A stretch of 64,000 bases of DNA from Theristus sp. LFF4_11. Lineage: Eukaryota; Nematoda; Chromadorea; Monhysterida; Xyalidae. The translations under genes and the position numbers were made by a program. Where the stretch lies: assembly GCA_030248135.1 (NCBI GenBank), contig JASANC010001303.1, positions 1 to 64,000 of the forward strand. Reading direction: 5' to 3'. Below are positions 58,901-64,000 of this stretch, piece after piece. Numbering within the stretch: position 1 is the first letter of the stretch; every line of letters begins with the position of its first letter. Below the pieces are notes generated by a model. The model had not been told where the DNA came from. It did not search any database and was given only the letters and a program-made list of their open reading frames with translations.

Positions 58901-61041
58901 TGCAGATGAAGAATGAGACATTATAAAAATTCTAAAATCCGTATCAAATTCCTTGCCCAAACGTACCTAAGTGCACGAGCATATCAGCATTTGAATCTGC
59001 ATCTACATTTGCATTATTTTTCTGCGCGGGTGTTGAAAAATAGAGGTTCAACAAGCGAGGCAGAGTGTTACACGATGTAAATCCAGATATGCAACATATT
59101 GGCAACAAAAACAGTCATATGCAACCGAAACTTCTGAGTGATTTATTATTGATCTGTTGATAAAAACTGGCAGTATCAAATTTCCGACGTCTCATAACAC
59201 AGTCAGAATATACAGGCACCAAATCGCTGCACTCCATAATTTGCAACATAAACAAATTCATCGTAAAGTTCACGGATCGCGGTTGGGAAAACAAAAATAT
59301 TGACGGGGGATCAGAGAGAAACTCAATGACAACATATTTTTATTTTTCAACAGCACGTCTGCGTGAAGTAGTTTTGTTGTTTTTGCTTTGTTTTTTTACG
59401 TGTTTTGAAAGTTTCAAAACAGCTCAACTGCCGACTTTTAAAAGATTTCAAAATTTGATACATCACCCAACGAACATAAAAAGTTTTAGCGCAGTGCGGA
59501 TCAAAAGATTATCAAAACATTATTTTCAACATACTGCAATACAACAGGCGGGAAAATGGGCGAAAAAAGTAAAAAAAGTGTCGGTCAAAACGACAAGAAA
59601 AAGAAGCCGACAAAGTTCTTTGCAAGAAAAACACAAGTGTGCTACTGCTTGGAACAAAATATACACAAAAAACTTTGTTTTCAAAAATAGTAAACAAAAA
59701 TACCCATTGTGCAACCCACACACGCTTTGTTGCTTTCAGGAAAAGACGGCTTTTTTGCACCAATTCCTTCGCACGCATCCATTTGTCACCCGATATGCTG
59801 CTCGCTTGTTTGTGATTTAGCTATTTGACAAAATTATGGACTGAAAATTGCAGCGTTTTATGAAGGTTTTCGTTTTCGTACAAGAAGCTTCCGTGATTAC
59901 ATTTGAAAAATGTCGCCCAAAACATTTGAAACGTCGTTTTTTTCTTGTTTTCTCGTTTTCTCCCAAATTATCTAGATATATGAAAACATAATTAAACAAA
60001 ACTTCAATCTTGAACGCTTTTTGCTCATTAAAATTTGGTTACACCGCTCAAGAAAAACGACAAAATTCATTTCGCGTCAAAGTCCATTCCAAAGTTGCAG
60101 CAAACATTTCATTGGCTTTTTTGCGTAACTTGAAACTTTTGGCCCGAATTTTGGAACGGTATAAAAATTTAGCGTAGAGTCAATTTTGGCATGGACTTTG
60201 GCATTTTTTTTGAGCGAGTAACGCAGTCGATGAGTCAATGTTTCTGAAATTATAGAAGCAAATGATGCAAATTATGAAGTTTTTTTATTCGTCAAGACGG
60301 TGACTGTTTATAACGCCAGATTTAGAAAAAAATCCATTTATTGGTTCTATCAGCAAGAGTCAGCATGTTTTCTTTCATTTTGGGTGTGTTACAGTTTAAA
60401 CGTTAAACGTTTAAAGTACGTTGAAACGTTTTCTTATCACGTTTTAAAAATTCATTTTATTAAAATATACACCTCTCTGCTATTTTCAGTTTATCTAAAA
60501 GGCAAAAAACCAAATGCTAAAGGGGGCTTGAAAACATACGCCCTGCAGAGGTAATCCAAACTGCAAACAATTGGGTCTTTCGATAAAACAAAGCCAAATT
60601 GATTCGTCGTAAGCAGAGAATAAATAACCTTTTTTCAAACAGCACACAACATATTTTTAGAAAGAAGAACCAGAAATATGATGAACAGCATCATTTTTAA
60701 AATGGAGAAAAATCATACAAAATATAAAACACGTATACAATATTGTTTTGCCCAATGATGCTTCCACGAAACACATTTCATTCTGCTTTGTTCCGTTTTA
60801 TGGTCTATAAAATTGCTTAAACCTATACCAGAGTCAAACAAAGACGAACAACACCCCCATCTCGTAAAAAAATGTGTAGAATAATTTTTTTTTCGGGTGT
60901 GTTGAATGACTTCATCTTTGTCCAGGAGACGTATGTACACGAGAAGCAAGTAGTCCACTATATTGCATGGCACACTGGGGAGAAAAATTAAATAAAATTT
61001 TGAGGATCATATCACGGAACATATGTAGAGTGATGAGAAAT
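55909..61041. other. Long gene-poor stretch
   Basis: AT-rich DNA without recognisable exons or domains on either strand. The longest frame (59326-59820) is listed separately. Confidence 0.55.
59326..59820 (+). CDS. Unrecognised 164-codon open frame (doubtful)
   Basis: It begins MTTYFYFSTARLREVV and continues into a hydrophobic stretch (LLFLLCFFTCF) that could pass as a signal peptide. After that it is basic and Lys/Phe-rich, without family motifs. A frame of this length can arise by chance in a 64-kb AT-rich window, and codon use looks no different from surrounding non-coding DNA. Confidence 0.15.
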   Translation: MTTYFYFSTARLREVVLLFLLCFFTCFESFKTAQLPTFKRFQNLIHHPTNIKSFSAVRIKRLSKHYFQHTAIQQAGKWAKKVKKVSVKTTRKRSRQSSLQEKHKCATAWNKIYTKNFVFKNSKQKYPLCNPHTLCCFQEKTAFLHQFLRTHPFVTRYAARLFVI

Positions 61042-61308
61042 TACCGTAAAGTCTTGCATATAAGGTTCCTCTCACTTATAAGACCCCCACCCAAAAGTGG
61101 GCGGAGTGTCACACGGCGGGAAACCAAAAAATTCAAAATTTTGACTTGGTCGAAATCCTCCCCCGTTTATAAGGCCCGGAATTCCTAATGTTCGCTTTAT
61201 AAGACCTCCTCCCACTTATAAGGCTGTCACACGAAATACCACTTTTTTCAGAAATTTTTGATTTTCAAATTTATATAAGGAGACCTTATATGCAAGACTT
61301 TACGGTAT
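61042..61308. mobile_element. MITE with perfect 24-bp terminal inverted repeats
   Basis: Both ends read TACCGTAAAGTCTTGCATATAAGG without mismatch. The outermost TA fits the target-site duplication of Tc1/mariner-type elements. The 267-bp interior has no frame but repeats TTATAAG motifs (ACTTATAAG, GTTTATAAGG, CTTTATAAG). It is a non-autonomous DNA transposon by structure. Confidence 0.9.
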
Positions 61309-62270
61309 TTGCAAACTGACGATAATAAATTCAAACTCATTTTATTCAAAAACAAACAAAATTGATAAGCTCACCGGATGTCATGGCTGTTTTTTTTCAG
61401 TGAATATTGGCCAAGTTGCTGAACACACACCAATTCAAATAACTACCATCCTGAAGTTTGAGTTATTTATGAACATGCCAACCAGAAATTTATTTTAATT
61501 ATTTTTTAAAGTTTTATAAATAAAGTCAGTCAAAAAGCTTTTTAAAATTTTAAAATTTGATTTTTCAATATTTTTATTTTTCAAAGCCATAAAATTTACC
61601 TGAGAGCACTCAACTGTAAAAAGCAATAAACAAGCGAGAAGGACTATTCAGCTGTCGTTATCAGAAAGTAATGGTGTTAAATTTTAAAAGCACTGAAAAG
61701 AAATTGCTCCAATTCTTTTGATGCTGTTATCAGTTTGCGCGTTGCAATAATGCATTGATTATGCACTGTGGACTGTGCTCGCTCGAAATGGAACAACATT
61801 CTTGCCTTGTGGCCAAAACAATTCTCGTGATCTGCTTATCTGATATGAAGCGTTTTATTGGTTTTTTACAAGAAAACAAAAAATTATGATATTTTATAAA
61901 AAAAACGCCAAAGCACATACTTGAATGAAGGACTGAAATTACTTTGATGGCATTGTTTCAAATGCGCGCATTGAGCCGCAGAAGCAAAATCAACGATAAT
62001 ACCTAATTGCCACAACAACGGGTGCCCACTGCGTTCTTCAATCCAAGAAAACTTCACGTGCTTGAAACTTGAAATTTTTGACAAAAAAATAAAAACAATA
62101 ACTGTGTTGCAATCTTCAGTTTTCTTTCTGCATACACATTTTCCATAGTTCAACAAGTTTTTTTAATTTTTCTCATCCATCACAGGTGTGTATTCAAAGG
62201 CAAACAAAACGAAACAGCCTTGAGGCTGAGCATGCGCACATGGTAAAGGTGTTTTACTGTAGTTTTAATC
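61309..62270. other. Gene-free stretch
   Basis: AT-rich; no exon, repeat match or other structure could be supported. Confidence 0.5.
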
Positions 62271-62279
62271 ATGTCCATT

Positions 62280-64000
62280 CGCGAGCGAAGCGCAGCGCAG
62301 CGGACAGCGGATGAGACATAATATGGCCCGTCTGTCGCTCGCGCGTAAATTCCTAACTTACTTTGCCTCGCTCTGTGAACATAAACGGAGCTGAGAATTT
62401 TTTATGCGACACACAGGCAGATAATCCACAGATACACTGTGTGCACGAGAAATTTTTTCGTGATGATCTTCTACACACGCTGTGTGCGTATTTTATCAAT
62501 TCTGAAAGTGAAAAAAATTATTCTTGTTTACCCCTTTTTTTCCGGCTATGTCATCAAATGTGTTCGCAGTTTCAGTGATACAAAGAAAATTCTGACTGTT
62601 ATGAGAAAAACATTTTCTAGGGTAAAAATGTTTGGGATTTTCAAATTTCGCATTCATTTTTTTCTCCGATGCTTCCCAAGGCTTAAAATTTAGCTTGTTT
62701 GTACAAAATTACGAAAAATGCTTATTTTGAAGTGTATTTCCGATTTCTGCGCGTGAAACAAACCGTTATTTGACAAATAAAAAAATTTACAGGGGTAACC
62801 AACAACGGAGAATTTGAATTTGACCTTTATTTTTTGAAAAAGTGAAAAGAATAGCAGTTAAATACCAAAGTCGTGACGATTTCGGGCGAATCGGCCGTGG
62901 AAGTTGGCGAAATCGGTCCAAAAACAAAAAAATGAGAAACTGATGTTTTCCAGGGTAATTCAATGCGCTGATCACGGATTTTGGGTTAGTTTTCTTATGT
63001 GAGCAACTCTAGATACTGAATCGTGACGATTTCGGGCGAATCGGCGATGGAAATTGGCGAAATCGGTCCAAAGGCAAAAAAAATGAGAAACTGGTGTAGT
63101 CCGCGGTAATTCAATCCGCTGATCACGGATTTTGGGTTAGTTTTCTTGTGTGAGCAATTCTAGGTACTGAATCGTGACGATTTTGGGCGAATCGGCCGTA
63201 GAAATAGCATAGGCGAAATCGGCCTAAAAAGCGAAAAATGAAAAACCTGAGTCGAATTGTGATTTTGGTCCGACCTTCGGGGCTTATGTAAAAGTCAGAA
63301 TATTATCTAAAAATGCGGGAGACGCATATAAAAGGAGGAATATGGCCTTGTGTAAGCAGTGAAAGACTTGGCTCGACAACGCTTTTCAAGTCTCTGATGT
63401 GGTACACACGGATACAAGTACATAAGAGTCATATTTTTGCGCCGCGTTTGTTTGTTTGTTTTTGAAGCACGCCCCCCCCCCCCACCGATTCCGGAAACCC
63501 GAAGGTAACAAACTCCGGTGGGATTGGGGAATGGACGGCTCACCATCCCGTGGAACCAATACCCTCGCCACGTGAGCGGGACAGCCTCTAAGCCCCGCTC
63601 TGTCCTGGCGGCATCAGTGATCTTAGCCCGATTTCGGTTTCGGTGGCCTGCGGTCGCTATATCCCCGGAGGGCAGCGAATCCGAAACTTTCGTTTTCGTT
63701 TTCGTTTTGCTGAAAAGCGTAAAACTTTAAAGTTATTTTTTAATTGTCCTCTTCGATTTAATCTAAAATCACGCCATGTGCGAAATTCTGTAAATTCTGT
63801 GCAAAAACAGAAAAATCAGAGATTGCAAAACATTGTTGCATGTAGCTTTTTCGTTGTTGTTAACGTACGCACCGCTGTGTACACACCAGCACCAGTGAGA
63901 AAAAGGAGTTGTCTTCCGTTGATTTTCACCTTTTTTACCGGTGTCAACTTCAACTAGTGTGGCAGGATAAACCGTCTGTCCCGTGAGTCATTGCCTTTGC
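62280..64000 (+). mobile_element. Composite repeat element, copy 2 (cut by window end)
   Basis: Same order as copy 1: a GCGAGCGAAGCGCAGCG start (62281), a block matching 53500-53600, about 2.5 units of the 149-151-bp array (62870-63240), then the module left end at 63303 (ATTATCTAAAAATGCGGGAG) and its interior to 64000. The array spacing is 150-151 bases here. The right inverted repeat would lie beyond the window. Confidence 0.75.

Overview
The window is eukaryotic, most likely from an invertebrate animal and probably a nematode. Coding exons are short and separated by introns with GT...AG borders, and many acceptors end in a TTTCAG-like sequence. The genes recognised are a beta-heavy spectrin, a DEG/ENaC channel, an endocytic adaptor resembling UNC-41/stonin and a two-MAM-domain protein. 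The exact taxon cannot be fixed from the sequence. No operon, plasmid, phage or CRISPR feature is visible.

Layout. (1) About 390-5401, plus strand: an extracellular-type protein with two MAM domains, open at its 5' end. (2) 7065-16575, minus strand: a multi-exon acidic, proline-rich protein with DPF and WxxF motifs and six near-identical 31-residue repeats. It resembles the N-terminal half of an UNC-41/stonin-type AP-2 adaptor, but no mu-homology domain is encoded nearby. (3) About 21271-26391, minus strand: a DEG/ENaC channel; most exon phases are self-consistent and one exon is apparently unresolved. (4) 27423-51367, minus strand: a complete beta-heavy spectrin (SMA-1/Karst type) with two CH domains, a spectrin-repeat rod containing an SH3 domain, a PH domain and a basic tail. 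(5) 51368-64000: no convincing gene, but a dense set of repeats.

Repeats are the most unusual part. A composite element of about 2.6 kb occurs twice (53.27-55.91 kb and 62.28 kb to the window end). It carries a tandem array with a 149-bp unit followed by a roughly 1-kb module bounded by inverted repeats of about 145 bp. A solo copy of that terminal repeat lies at 205-352, just before the first MAM exon. Other dispersed families include two MITE-like elements (61042-61308 and 20769-21013), a palindromic family in two introns of the channel gene, a tRNA-derived SINE candidate (2 copies), and four short families shared between introns and intergenic DNA.

The genes do not form a pathway. Spectrin, the channel and the adaptor all act at the plasma membrane or its cortex, but their adjacency may be chance. 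Exon borders were chosen by joining phases by eye. Borders stated as consistent agree in phase with both neighbours; others are marked uncertain.
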